Below, one piece after another: positions 55,559 through 64,000 of a DNA stretch of 64,000 nt. The first letter of the stretch is position 1. The number at the start of each line of letters is the position of its first letter. Below the pieces are notes generated by a model that ran no database searches, had not been told where the DNA came from, and worked only from the letters and a program-made list of their open reading frames with translations. Both the position numbers and the translations under genes were made by a program. Source of the DNA: Limnoperna fortunei (Eukaryota; Mollusca; Bivalvia; Mytilida; Modiolidae); NCBI GenBank assembly GCA_944474755.1, contig OX104125.1, forward strand, positions 48,759,288-48,823,287, in the 5' to 3' direction.

Positions 55559-56140
55559 TTAAAGTCTGTTCAAATAGTTGACAAACCAACTGAGACCTTT
55601 CCGGATCGCTCGCAACATAGCGATGTAGCCGGCATCACTGAAGTGGACTTTGTTGTCGCCTGCGCATCCGCCGTGGTAAATTTTGACAGGCCTGAAGTAA
55701 CCGACTGCTGGGTGTTGTCTCGAAAGGTCTCTAAATACGTCATTTGCAGCAGCTCTTCTTTCATTGTATTGGTCTTCTGTGCAATGCCTTGGTTTTGATC
55801 GTCTTAGTACAGCCATAAATAGTACTGCTGCCCCACGGGTATGGCATGCAGCAACAAGTTCTTCAACATCTTTTTTAAACTGTTCTTTTCTGAATATTTT
55901 GTCGCTACAGTCGTTGCCTCCGATCTGCATGATGATGATTCTCGGTTTGTAATAGATAAGGAGTCCAGATTCGATGTTATGAGTAAGAGTAGGAACATGT
56001 GCCCCGCTGAACCCATGAAAAAAGACGTTGACTTTGCCCCGACAGTTAGTTGGATCTTCCCATTTGTGTGGTTGTTCTGGATCTTGCAGTAGTTTACGAA
56101 GATGTTCGATGAAGCTGTCACCGAGCACTAAAACGTTCAT
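55559..56140 (-). CDS. SGNH/GDSL-type hydrolase in TIR cassette
   Basis: 193 codons without introns, a usual size for a minimal SGNH esterase. Block I is VLGDSFIEHL with the nucleophile Ser9; a Gly follows in FHGFSGAHV (about 41-49); block III is IGGNDC with Asn76; block V is GDNKVHFSDAGY with His166. The acidic residue usually three positions before that His is Asn here, with Asp162 four before, so the triad is either shifted or reduced to a Ser-His pair. No signal peptide or membrane segment: a cytosolic protein. SGNH domains recur in transposable elements (CR1 ORF1 esterase, extra ORF of some Ngaro elements). Substrate unknown. The start at 56140 is the first ATG and lies about 50 bp from a TATTTATAGC sequence. 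Confidence 0.8.
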   Translation of the reverse strand: MNVLVLGDSFIEHLRKLLQDPEQPHKWEDPTNCRGKVNVFFHGFSGAHVPTLTHNIESGLLIYYKPRIIIMQIGGNDCSDKIFRKEQFKKDVEELVAACHTRGAAVLFMAVLRRSKPRHCTEDQYNERRAAANDVFRDLSRQHPAVGYFRPVKIYHGGCAGDNKVHFSDAGYIAMLRAIRKGLSWFVNYLNRL

Positions 56141-56666
56141 ATTTGTTGATATTCAACGAATGAATGCTCCAATAAATTTCCACTCGCTATAAATATTATT
56201 TCTTCCGCTGTGAACAGTACTCATATCAAAATTGGTAAAAAGCTCTAAAAATTAACAACAATTGACTGTATCATTATTTAAAGATTGATGTTTTAATCTT
56301 CTCTTTATGTACAAGCTGAACACTGTTCATGCAGGATTTGATCATACTTAATTATGTAATTAGAGATTTAATCAAGGTGATTAAAGTGGCGCGTGCCCTT
56401 GGATCATTAATTGAAAAGGTGTGGAAGGTGCGATATCAACGCTTGTCATACCAATTATAATTAATTAAAACGTTTTAATTCCATGCAATAATTAGGTAAT
56501 AATTAATAAAAGAAAACAAGAATGTTGATTAGTTTAACGAGGTTTGATTTAATGAGCATCCTGTGTTCACCTATTTGTATATAAGTAGAGAAATATTAAA
56601 TAAAAGTCTAATAAACACATTAGCTATACCTACAGAATTTTATCACTTCTCAAATACGATACCAAC
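56141..56666. promoter_or_regulatory. Shared divergent promoter region
   Basis: About 525 bp between the two start codons. Toward NADAR, TATATAAG at 56578-56585 is a good TATA box, 82 bp before the ATG. Toward SGNH, a TATTTATAG on the - strand lies near 56190. The middle has an AATTAAT-rich tract. This arrangement allows co-expression, which is inference. Confidence 0.45.
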
Positions 56667-57089
56667 ATGATAACTTACGTACAAGGAGAACACGATGTCC
56701 TTTCTAACTTTTACCCATGCCAGTTAGAATATGAAGGACAAAACTACCACAGCGCAGAACACCTCTACCAGTGTAAAAAGGCAATTCACCATGGATTTTA
56801 TGCGCTAGAACGTCATATTAGGAGAGCCCATAATGCAAAAAGAGCTAAACAGCTTTCCAACAGTATAAGAAGAACATCTAGCCAATGGGACGAGAATAAA
56901 GCCCGTCTTATGTCTGAGATCCTTAAGATTAAATTCCAGCAATGCAAATTATTGCGAGACACTCTAATGCAGACCACTGGATACATCGCCCATGATGTTC
57001 CCGATTTTTTTTGGGGAACCGGAGTACGTGGAAAAGGACAGAATGTGTTTGGACTTTTATTAGCCACCCTTAGACTTTCTGTGTCATAA
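56667..57089 (+). CDS. NADAR-domain protein in TIR cassette
   Basis: 140 codons, the full length of a stand-alone NADAR domain (YbiA/COG3236 type). Landmarks in order: LSNFYPC (13-18), YHSAEHLYQCKKA (27-39), the helix with AKRAKQL, the W74-D-x-x-K motif QWDENKARLM, MSEILKIKFQQ, and FFWGTGVRGKGQNVFGLLLA (114-133). All the conserved acidic, Trp and Gly-Asn positions I know for the family are present. NADAR proteins act on N-glycosidic bonds of ribosyl compounds, including riboflavin intermediates and, in some members, ADP-ribose on guanine in nucleic acid. No intron, signal peptide or frameshift. It faces away from the SGNH gene. AATAAA signals follow at 57160 and in the right inverted repeat. 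Confidence 0.88.
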   Translation: MITYVQGEHDVLSNFYPCQLEYEGQNYHSAEHLYQCKKAIHHGFYALERHIRRAHNAKRAKQLSNSIRRTSSQWDENKARLMSEILKIKFQQCKLLRDTLMQTTGYIAHDVPDFFWGTGVRGKGQNVFGLLLATLRLSVS

Positions 57090-57111
57090 TTTGTTACAAT
57101 ACATTTTTACA

Positions 57112-57136
57112 ATAGACAATAGACAATAGACAATAT
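57112..57136. repeat. Short AATAGAC tandem repeat
   Basis: Three to four 7-bp units (ACAATAG) just after the NADAR stop codon, likely in its 3'UTR. Confidence 0.7.
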
Positions 57137-57349
57137 TTATTTGCGCAAACACATTTACAATAAATGGTTAAGGCATGAAACAAGACTGTCACTTTTACAA
57201 TAAACATATAGTTATATATACAAGTTATAATCCATACATCGCAATGTAATGTTGTAACTACTAGTATTCTATAAATAAAATTATATACTGCTTTGATTTT
57301 TTATTATTTGTTCTACTCGAATATGGTAATCAAGTTTTCTTGTGCAAAC

Positions 57350-57781
57350 AAAATGAGCACAAAATAAAACACAATATATGCATGATACATAATTTGTTTT
57401 ATTCTTTTATTATTATGTCGTTATTCTCACCAAGCCAAAGGTACATTCGTACAGAGAACATAATTATCAATTATCACCATGCGGCCTAATCATAAAGTGG
57501 ATCACAGCATTTCCAGTACTTTGATCGAATCACGTGATATTCAGTCGCCATATTGATTATATGTATATATTATCGGACATTGTATGGCATACAGAAAAAC
57601 TGATATAATTTTGTCATACATTAATATTTTTTCATAAAACTTTTTGAATAGCGTCTCTATTACGTTAAACATACAGTTTTGAACAAAAAACATTAACTTT
57701 AATGCGTTTTTCGGTCATTTTTTTATTGTTTTCGGTTATTCCTCTTGTTTTCGGTTGTTTTCTGTTATTCGAGCTACCGCA
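57350..57781 (-). repeat. Right inverted repeat of the SGNH-NADAR cassette
   Basis: Inverse of the left arm. It begins with AAAATAAAACACAATATATG, supplying a + strand AATAAA for the NADAR transcript, and ends CTGTTATTCGAGCTACCGCA. - strand open frames here (57665-58072) are chance. Confidence 0.8.
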
Positions 57782-58009
57782 GTAAGCGGACTTCCGGTTC
57801 GAATATACAAATATGGCCGTACAAATATTATATTTGAAAGTGAAGCTTGCGTAAATGAAAAATATTGCACCAGGGGACCAGGTAAACTTGGCGAAAAGCA
57901 GACGAAGTGATTTTGACCAAGTGAAATGAAAAACGTGAGTAGATTTTTTATCAATATTTGTGTTATTTTCCCATATTCTCGTTATTTGACAGGATTCTTT
58001 TGTAGGAAT

Positions 58010-58189
58010 ACAAGTCAAATCGCCCCCGTCAAAAACGCCCACCCCCCCCCCTTTTTGCAAAAACGCCCACAATGTAAAATCGCCCCTTGTTAAAACGCTC
58101 CCACCTTTTACAAAATCGCCCCACTTAGCAAAATCACCCCATCAAAAACGCCCCCACATTGAGCAAAATCGCCCCATTTACAAAAATCG
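58010..58189. repeat. Degenerate AAAATCGCCCC minisatellite
   Basis: About ten imperfect 12- to 20-bp units of the form CAAAATCGCCCC or AAAAACGCCCCC, with a 12-C run. It directly abuts the MITE at 58190. Confidence 0.75.
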
Positions 58190-58715
58190 GTAATTGACCC
58201 ATTTCCAGTTTTACATGATTTATCTCCCCTTTTACTTCCTGTTAAAAAAACTAAGTAGGCTATCATCACTAAAAGACTCATATTGAAATAAACATTTTGC
58301 ATTGTTTTTGTATTGTTTGTCTGCGCCAATTAAATTTTCATCTAATAAACCTCATAAGTAGATGTTACTATAGCCATAGGCAACAGGCGAGTTTGAATAT
58401 AACACGGATGTCACTGGAAAGTTTGTTTATTCAAGCTATAAAACAGCTGGGGTTCTACCTCCAATTAGCATCAGGTAAATAGGGTAATGAACATTGGTTA
58501 ATTAATTAACAATCATGTTTACACAGCAGGCGGTTTTAATAACCTTCCTCACTCAGATATTCACATCTGTCATTCAACAGAAGCATGAAAATTTATTAAA
58601 GACAATTGTCTATTTTAAAAGGTTTCAATAGGACAAACTGTGGCTATAGCCGCAGTTTTTAGTATCGGAAGTGGAGACTAGGTGGCATTTTTTAAATAGG
58701 AAAGTTGTCAATTAC
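58190..58715. mobile_element. 526-bp MITE, copy 2
   Basis: Ends GTAATTGAC...GTCAATTAC, homologous to 14400-14926 over the full length (landmarks AGCTATAAAACAGCTGGGGT and AACAATCATGTTTACACAGC). No clear target duplication in either copy. Confidence 0.75.
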
Positions 58716-58792
58716 AGTAGTACACAATTATTTATTTTTTTCCTTTGATTATATATATGCCTTAATGGCTTGAACAAAGATAATAAGGTGGC

Positions 58793-59312
58793 TACACCCA
58801 CCACCATGAGCCCCGTGCAGGATCCGGGTGGCCAAAAGAATAGACCGCAGTCGCTCTAACTTGTCGTAAAAGGCGACTAAATAGCGCCCAGTACCCTGAC
58901 CGCTATGTCAGGTCGGTTTGCCTAATGTGTGCCCCAGGTGGTTGAATGGGGTACCCCTGGAAAGCTGGGGTTGTCAGGCCATAATACGTAAAACCTGACC
59001 GCAAACCATATTAGTGCACCGTGTTGGGAAAAATGCCAAGTTCCTCGCACGTTAAAGAACGCTGCTGTAGTATTCGCTATGAGTAGGGATTTCGATCCCG
59101 CTACAGGAGGCTGAATTGCCCGACCCTATCCATCCTCCCATTTGCCAGTGGCAATCTAAAATCCGTTGCCCCTATTTTTCCTTGTGTCCAATCCCATTTT
59201 CAGTCATCATCATTTCATGTTCATTTTATCATCCAGTTCATGTTCATCGCCTGAATATAGCTGAAATAATGCTGCTCGGGCGTTAAACACCATTAATCAA
59301 TCAATCAATCCC
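58793..59312 (+). repeat. Long molluscan SINE-like repeat
   Basis: Landmarks GAGCCCCGTGCAGGATCCGG, CGTAAAAGGCGACTAAATAG, CCCCTGGAAAGCTGGGGTTG, AAACCTGACCGCAAACC and GATTTCGATCCCGCTACAGG, then the 3' GAATATAGCTGAAATAATGC with GGGCGTTAAACACC and (ATCA)n. Similar repeats with this tail are widespread in mollusc genomes. A box B-like TTTCGATCCC is visible; the head is not a clear tRNA. Confidence 0.75.
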
Positions 59313-59530
59313 ACCACCATGAAATGATCCAATACTATACCACATACATTTACAAATACAGACAAAGCATTCAAACAATAACTACTCCTTGGCATTATGA
59401 CAGAATTTCCATACCCAGCATAATTTTCTGATAAGTTGCAGAATAGATTTTCAAAGTTGATTAATAGATTTGGATTATTACCTACATGCATAGTTTCTAT
59501 ATTGTACACAACAGTGTTAGCATAATTTGA
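59313..59530 (-). CDS. Possible exon, unidentified - strand gene
   Basis: A - strand frame of about 58 codons: TSNYANTVVYNIETMHVGNN then PNLLINFENLFCNLSENYAG and MPRSSYCLNALSVF, ending at TTT|GTAAAT. An ACCCAG sequence would serve as acceptor, but it lies against a SINE fragment. The residues look like a folded helical protein; I do not recognise it. Confidence 0.3.
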
Positions 59531-59531
59531 G

Positions 59532-59642
59532 GTCTGGGTTTCCTCCATGTACTCGGACTTGCTCGCCCAATATAAATTGGATGTGGCGATATAGCTGCAG
59601 AAAAACTGCTGAAAGTGGTGTTAAACACCATTCAAACAAACA
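59532..59642 (+). repeat. 3' half of the tRNA-derived SINE
   Basis: GGGTTTCCTCCATGTACTCG, CCCAATATAAATTGGATGTG, CTGCTGAAAGTGGTGTTAAA and (CAAA)n. 5' truncated. Confidence 0.75.
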
Positions 59643-59911
59643 AGTCATTTTGAATAGCTTAATTGCAAACATAATCAATTTACACATAGCTGGATTAAAT
59701 TAATCAAGTAATAATCAGTGCTAAAAACTTAAATGATTGCATCAACTTGACCGTAATGTTGTTTGCAAGACAATGATGATCTGTTTTTATCAGGAATAAC
59801 TGATCATGAATATGTTTGATCTTCATTAAGGAAGGACTTATCATCTTCTTACATGCCTGTAGATTAATAAACAATGGAATATTATTTTTTTCAGGAAATA
59901 AAAGAAAATAA

Positions 59912-59974
59912 ATGTAAGGCCAAAAATATATAAAATTAAGTTTAAAAAAACTCAATTTTATTTTTGGCCTTACA
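59912..59974. repeat. Small palindrome
   Basis: ATGTAAGGCCAAAAATATAT pairs with its inverse ending TTGGCCTTACAT around a short A/T loop. Probably a tiny MITE. Confidence 0.65.
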
Positions 59975-60297
59975 TATATTTTCACTGACCTGGTAAGATA
60001 AATGTTTCCAGGTCAAAAAATTTTCACTCCTATGATTGTTTTTTAATTATTTTTAATAATGATTTTGCGTCAGATATTTGTTTTCAATCCTGATTCATTT
60101 AACACTGGAAGTGTCAGAACACTTAAAGATTAAAGATGTTTCTATTGAGGGGTTTTCAAACATGAAAATATTAAAAGACCCCACATACACTTAGTTATAG
60201 TGACCAAGAAATGCATTATTGCTTAATTTGTTTATTTTTAAGTTGAAGATATTTAAAAGTGCAGACAACAATATTTGTACCATTTTGCAACAAATAA

Positions 60298-60522
60298 ATA
60301 TATTTACCCAACTTTAGTGCATAGTGTACATCCATCTTCTATAATCTGTATAACAGGACTGATGAGTAATAAACTGCATGAACTTGATTTGAACTTTATC
60401 ATATGTTTAATGGGGACTTGGAATAAGATAATAGTTCTGTTGCTGTCAATCAAATTTTTGAAAGTTACAACTTTTAGAAATGTGGTCATTATATTCAGTA
60501 GGAATCCAACATACCACTTGAT
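60298..60522 (-). CDS. Possible exon, unidentified - strand gene
   Basis: On the - strand from WYVGFLLNIMTTFLKVVTFK through NLIDSNRTIILFQVPIKHMI to IIEDGCTLCTKVG, closing at a good GG|GTAAAT donor; a possible acceptor is ATCAAG. It may belong with 59313-59530, in which case the SGNH-NADAR cassette would lie in an intron of this gene. Function unknown. Confidence 0.3.
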
Positions 60523-60732
60523 TACATGTGAACAAATTTTAGATTTAAGATTCTCTGTAACAAGCTTTTTATAGAAGGTGAGTTAATAATAATTGATCTG
60601 TACACAATTGCATAAATAATTTTAATAATAATAATTTTAATAAGGAAACATGCAAATTTATATTTTGTGTGTGTGATTTATGCACATTTTTGAGTTGAAG
60701 TTATATTGTAAAAAATATTACTTCTAATGATT

Positions 60733-60837
60733 TTTTTTTCAGATACTAGTATCAACCCAACATGTATGGGTAAACATGGTAAAAGAGTATGCAAGTATAG
60801 GCACATTCATACCATGGAAGCATAGCTATGACTGAGG
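60733..60837 (+). other. Exon-like interval, + strand
   Basis: A strong TTTTTTTTTCAG acceptor is followed by an open frame ILVSTQHVWVNMVKEYASIG then TFIPWKHSYD and a stop, with a GAG|GTAATA donor just after. No upstream partner could be found. Confidence 0.2.
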
Positions 60838-61380
60838 TAATAACTGTTATTTATTATATGTCTCCCATCAGGCACACAACTTGTATGCTTGCTTATGCAC
60901 AGTACCTATTTTTCACAGACTGATTTAAATAAATGCATTTCTGAAGGAGTTTTGAAACTTGCTTTCTTATCTTGCAGTTGCAGACATTTTTTGTTTTACT
61001 GTTTGACTTTTCTGATATCCAAAGTGTGATATGTTAAAACACCCCTGCCATGAATATATGAACCATTCATGAACTGTTAATATGGCTAAATCAGTTCATA
61101 CAATTATGAACTGTATTCATGTATTACCTTTTTAATCCCTTAAGATTCATTGCAAGAGGCAGTCTGTGCCATAAACATTTTTGACTACTTCTTCAGACTT
61201 AGACCTGCTAGGTATCAGTCCAAACTTTATTTGACTAGTTTGAAAAAAAAACTACAAGTTAAAAAGTCAAGATTTTGTGTAATTTTTTCATTTTACTGAA
61301 TTTACATGATTTTATGACAATATTACACCAGTGAAAAGATTCTATTTTAAACCCAACAAATTTTTAAATTAAAGTAATGG

Positions 61381-61486
61381 GTGCCGTTTCATAAAGCTAT
61401 CGTTAGCTTAACGTGAACGTTATCCCATTTAAATTGCATGGGATAACGAGCACGTTAATTAGCGATCGCTTTATGAAACGGCACCC
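61381..61486. mobile_element. 106-bp palindromic MITE
   Basis: GTGCCGTTTCATAAAGC...GCTTTATGAAACGGCAC with inner GTTATCCCATTTAAATTGCA and GGGATAAC. Perfect outer inverted repeats; target duplication unclear. Confidence 0.75.
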
Positions 61487-61489
61487 AGT

Positions 61490-61612
61490 AGTCGATTTCA
61501 CAAAAAGTTGTTAGTGTAAAATCTATTGTAAGTTCTGACATCACAATGGATTTCCTTTTGATCTTGCAACACTTACGATAGATTTTACACTTACGACTTT
61601 TTGTGAAAACCT
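61490..61612. mobile_element. Palindromic MITE, copy 2 of the 18563 family
   Basis: AGTCGATTTCACAAAAAGTT ... GACTTTTTGTGAAAACCTC. Shares inner ACATCACAATGGATTT with the copy at 18563-18680. It begins 3 bp after the previous MITE. Confidence 0.7.
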
Positions 61613-61838
61613 CTGCAGATTTAAAATTAAATTAGGACAGATCCTAGATGTAAGCACATTTGTTAAGCTTACTTAATACCTGAGCAATTTAGTAAAGGCC
61701 TAAAGTGAGCATCTCGAATAAAAATTTAATAGTTATATGTACGCATTGTTGTTATAAACTTTTAACATTTTCATCTTCTTTTTTAGAACCTATGGGCTCA
61801 TTTCCATCAAACTTAATATGTAGTTTCCCGAGTCGAAA

Positions 61839-61899
61839 CATCCTCACAAGTCAGGGTTTCTGTGCCCACATGTGTCAGAAACCGTGACTTGTGAGGATG
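61839..61899. mobile_element. 61-bp ultra-short MITE with 9-bp target duplication, copy 2
   Basis: CATCCTCACAAGTCAGGGTT...CTTGTGAGGATG with perfect 9-bp repeats GAGTCGAAA on both sides (61830-61838, 61900-61908). Same family as 21316-21389 with a shorter centre. Confidence 0.85.
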
Positions 61900-61908
61900 G
61901 AGTCGAAA

Positions 61909-63344
61909 GGGAATAAAGTTTCTTAAAATGGAGAGCCATACACTTTACAAATGGAAAATTATTAAGAAATTGTTAAATACTATATGTTAAAATAAAAATA
62001 AACCCCATATTTTTAGGTACTTTTGTGCTAATTTCAATTACTGTGCATTTCAACAAAAGCCATGGTTAAAAATGGCTGTTCCTTCTTCATTGAGGAGATA
62101 ATAAGAAAATTCAAAGATTGATTTGATGAAGTAAGCTTCTCTGATTTAGTGTCTGAGATATTAAACACCTTTATATTCTTTTATAATGGCTTCAAAGGGT
62201 GAAAAAAAATATCTGTAAAAAGATCATGTTTGAGAATATTAAAACATTTCAAAGATCTTTGTATATAAGCTAAACATAAGTTTTGCCATTGAATTCAATG
62301 AAATTTGTCAGTAGTTAGCAGATTTTAGTTTTGAAATATCTGGGTTGAAGCTGTGCTTAATATTTGATTTACACTTGTTGACTTCGTTAAATTGCAATAA
62401 AGTTTTCTTATTTCACTTGTGGGTTTACATATTTATATAAATTTACAACTTCTCAAATTAATGAGAATCTGTGAAATCTTTCAACTCAGTTTCAAAATAT
62501 ATAATAAATTGTACAGTAACCATGGCAACAGTTTTTAATTTAACTTAATTTTTAAGTGATTTTGTTTGATTGTATAAGCATACATAAATTTGGTCCTATT
62601 TCTATTCTTCAAAGTACAACCATAGACATAATACCATGTACAGTATGTGTTAGATTCAGGTAGGTTATTAATGGTTAAAAAAATCTCAATACCTGTAATC
62701 ATTTTGTATTAACTTGAAAATATTGTAATATTTTTGTCAGATTGAATGTAAAAAGGCAAAGAAATAATAATGGGAAGATGTATGCCAAAGGCATTATTGT
62801 GGAAAAAAATATATAAAGACTTGAAGTTGATTTGACACAGGCAGAGGAACATTGGTACATGTTTTTGATTGTATTATTCAAAACAGATCGTTGAAACAAG
62901 GTACATGCACTTGTATATGTATATAGAATAAATATAGCAGACGAACTGAAACCTTTCCTGTATAAGAGGTTATATCTTGCATCAAATCTCTTGATCTTAC
63001 TCGACTTCTATTATGCATTATAGGCATAAGTATTTTCATAAGTAAAAAGTAAAATCTTTTGGTAGGAAATCAAACAATAAGTGATTGACTTTTCTCAGTC
63101 CAATTTAAAGTTCCCATAGAATTAACTAAAGAGAGAACAATAGCTATTGAGTATTGTATTTAAACAAATTGGGACAGTTCATTTAAAAAAAAATGAAATA
63201 CCAAGACCAACACCAACTCACGCACAGAAAAGGTTTTGTTTGTTTTTCTCTAATTGTTGCCATCAATTATAATAGATTGTAGTTCATCTTGGGAAACTTG
63301 GCTGTTCCAATTCCAATCATTATACATCAGGGTACATCAATTAA
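61909..63344. other. Nothing recognised
   Basis: AT-rich DNA without supported exon, repeat or RNA gene. Confidence 0.4.
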
Positions 63345-64000
63345 GGGTGTCTATTTTAAAAAGGGAAAATGCATTTTATTCCCTTTTTCCATGTAAACCT
63401 AAATTGTTAGCATTAATCTTATAAGACTGCATAAAACAACTAATGTTATCAAATTTTATTCAAAATATAGAATATTTTCATACATTTCATTCTTTTGTAC
63501 AACATTATTTCGGGAAAGTTCCCGAAAAGTTATCTTGAAAATTCTTTCATACAAAATAGCTCCCGAAGAAAAACTTTGGTCTTACAAATTTTCGGGAAAG
63601 TTCCCGAATGGAATCGAACATATCACTACAAACAAAATAGTTTCTGTAAAGTTCCAGAAAAAAAACTTTGGTCTTATAAATTTTCGGGACAGTTCCCGAA
63701 TGGAATCGAACATTTCACTACATACAAAATAGTTTCGGTAAAGTTCCCGAAAGTGGTTTTCTTGAAAAAATTTTGTCATGCAAAACTTCGGGCAATTTCC
63801 CGAAAGGAACACATCAATACATTACAGTAACAAGTCAACATTCAAAATAGTTGCGGTAAAGTTCCCGAAAAGTGGTTTTCTTGAAAATATTTTGTCATAC
63901 AAACCTTCGGGCAATTTCCCGAACAGAACATATTAATACATTACACTAACATGTTAACATTCCTGTTTTTCGGTCAAGTTCCCGAAAAGAAGCTTTCTTG
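63345..64000. repeat. Interspersed repeat with HSE-like palindromes, copy 2 (runs off the window)
   Basis: Begins AGGGTGTCTATTTTAAAAAG as at 49381 and stays closely similar through to the window edge. Perfect TTCGGGAAAGTTCCCGAA blocks occur at 63510 and 63590, with near-perfect ones at 63684, 63734, 63787, 63853, 63907 and 63969. Open frames here match the repeat period. Confidence 0.85.

Larger units (their letters stand above)
54978..57781. mobile_element. TIR cassette carrying SGNH hydrolase and NADAR genes
   Basis: Inverted repeats of about 450 bp (54978-55430 and 57350-57781) bracket two intact, divergent, intronless genes. Outer ends read GGTACCACGAATAACAGAAA and, inverted, TGCGGTAGCTCGAATAACAG. 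The 8-bp direct repeat GTAAGCGG lies at both edges (54970-54977, 57782-57789), though because the outermost bases of the two arms differ, a shorter duplication is possible. Subterminal CCGAAAACAA motifs repeat several times, and both arms contain ATATCACGTGATTCGATCAA. No transposase is present, so it looks like a non-autonomous transposon with cargo. I do not recognise the family. Confidence 0.7.

Noticed and set aside
57665..58072. 135-codon - strand frame at the cassette edge
   Set aside because: Runs across the right inverted repeat boundary into a poly-C minisatellite; no motif.

Overview
The window is animal nuclear DNA, AT-rich, intron-bearing and dominated by transposable elements. I infer a mollusc, most likely a bivalve. 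The reasons are tRNA-headed SINEs ending in (CAAA)n or (ATCA)n behind a TATAGCTGAAA...GGCGTTAAAC tail, degenerate monomers carrying AACTCCTATAAGGAGT, a PAT/Ngaro-type tyrosine-recombinase retrotransposon, LINEs of the Jockey/CR1/L2 kind and a DZIP3-type HEPN exon. Species cannot be fixed from the sequence.

Layout. 0-9.5 kb: a 21/22-bp minisatellite split by a 1.2-kb interspersed repeat, itself split by a 5.9-kb element with CACTA...TAGTG ends, 1-kb inverted repeats and a 3-bp target duplication. 9.66-10.36 kb: one exon (- strand) of a DZIP3-like HEPN protein. 10.4-24 kb: no recognised gene; a degenerate tandem array, two inverted copies of a hAT-like element forming a 4.3-kb palindrome, several MITEs, a second hAT-like element and a dead Tc1-type transposase. 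24.0-29.9 kb: a three-level nest, each clear layer marked by its target duplication (poly-G TIR element, then a - strand LINE, then a + strand LINE). 31.98-35.77 kb: a YR retrotransposon with split direct repeats (A1-ORFs-B1-A2-B2), inserted in a 34-bp minisatellite that runs on to 38.6 kb. 39.2-48.35 kb: the best host gene, eight - strand exons with consistent splice sites and phases. It encodes a membrane-anchored M12B (ADAM/ADAMTS-like) metalloprotease with a Thr-rich repeat stalk and a Tyr-rich tail; its 5' exons were not found. 49.4-50.7 kb and 63.3 kb to the window end: two copies of a repeat full of heat-shock-element-like palindromes. 54.98-57.78 kb: a TIR-flanked cassette with two intact, intronless, divergent genes, an SGNH hydrolase and a NADAR-domain protein. 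58-64 kb: MITEs, SINEs and a few possible exons of an unidentified - strand gene.

The most interesting system is the SGNH-NADAR cassette: two small enzyme genes, each with its own promoter side and with poly(A) signals lying in the inverted repeats, packaged like transposon cargo with no transposase. Next are the YR element, whose insertion point shows a crossover at a shared AC dinucleotide, the animal CACTA-type element, and the HSE-like repeat arrays. All splice calls, family assignments and target duplications are read by eye; no searches were run.
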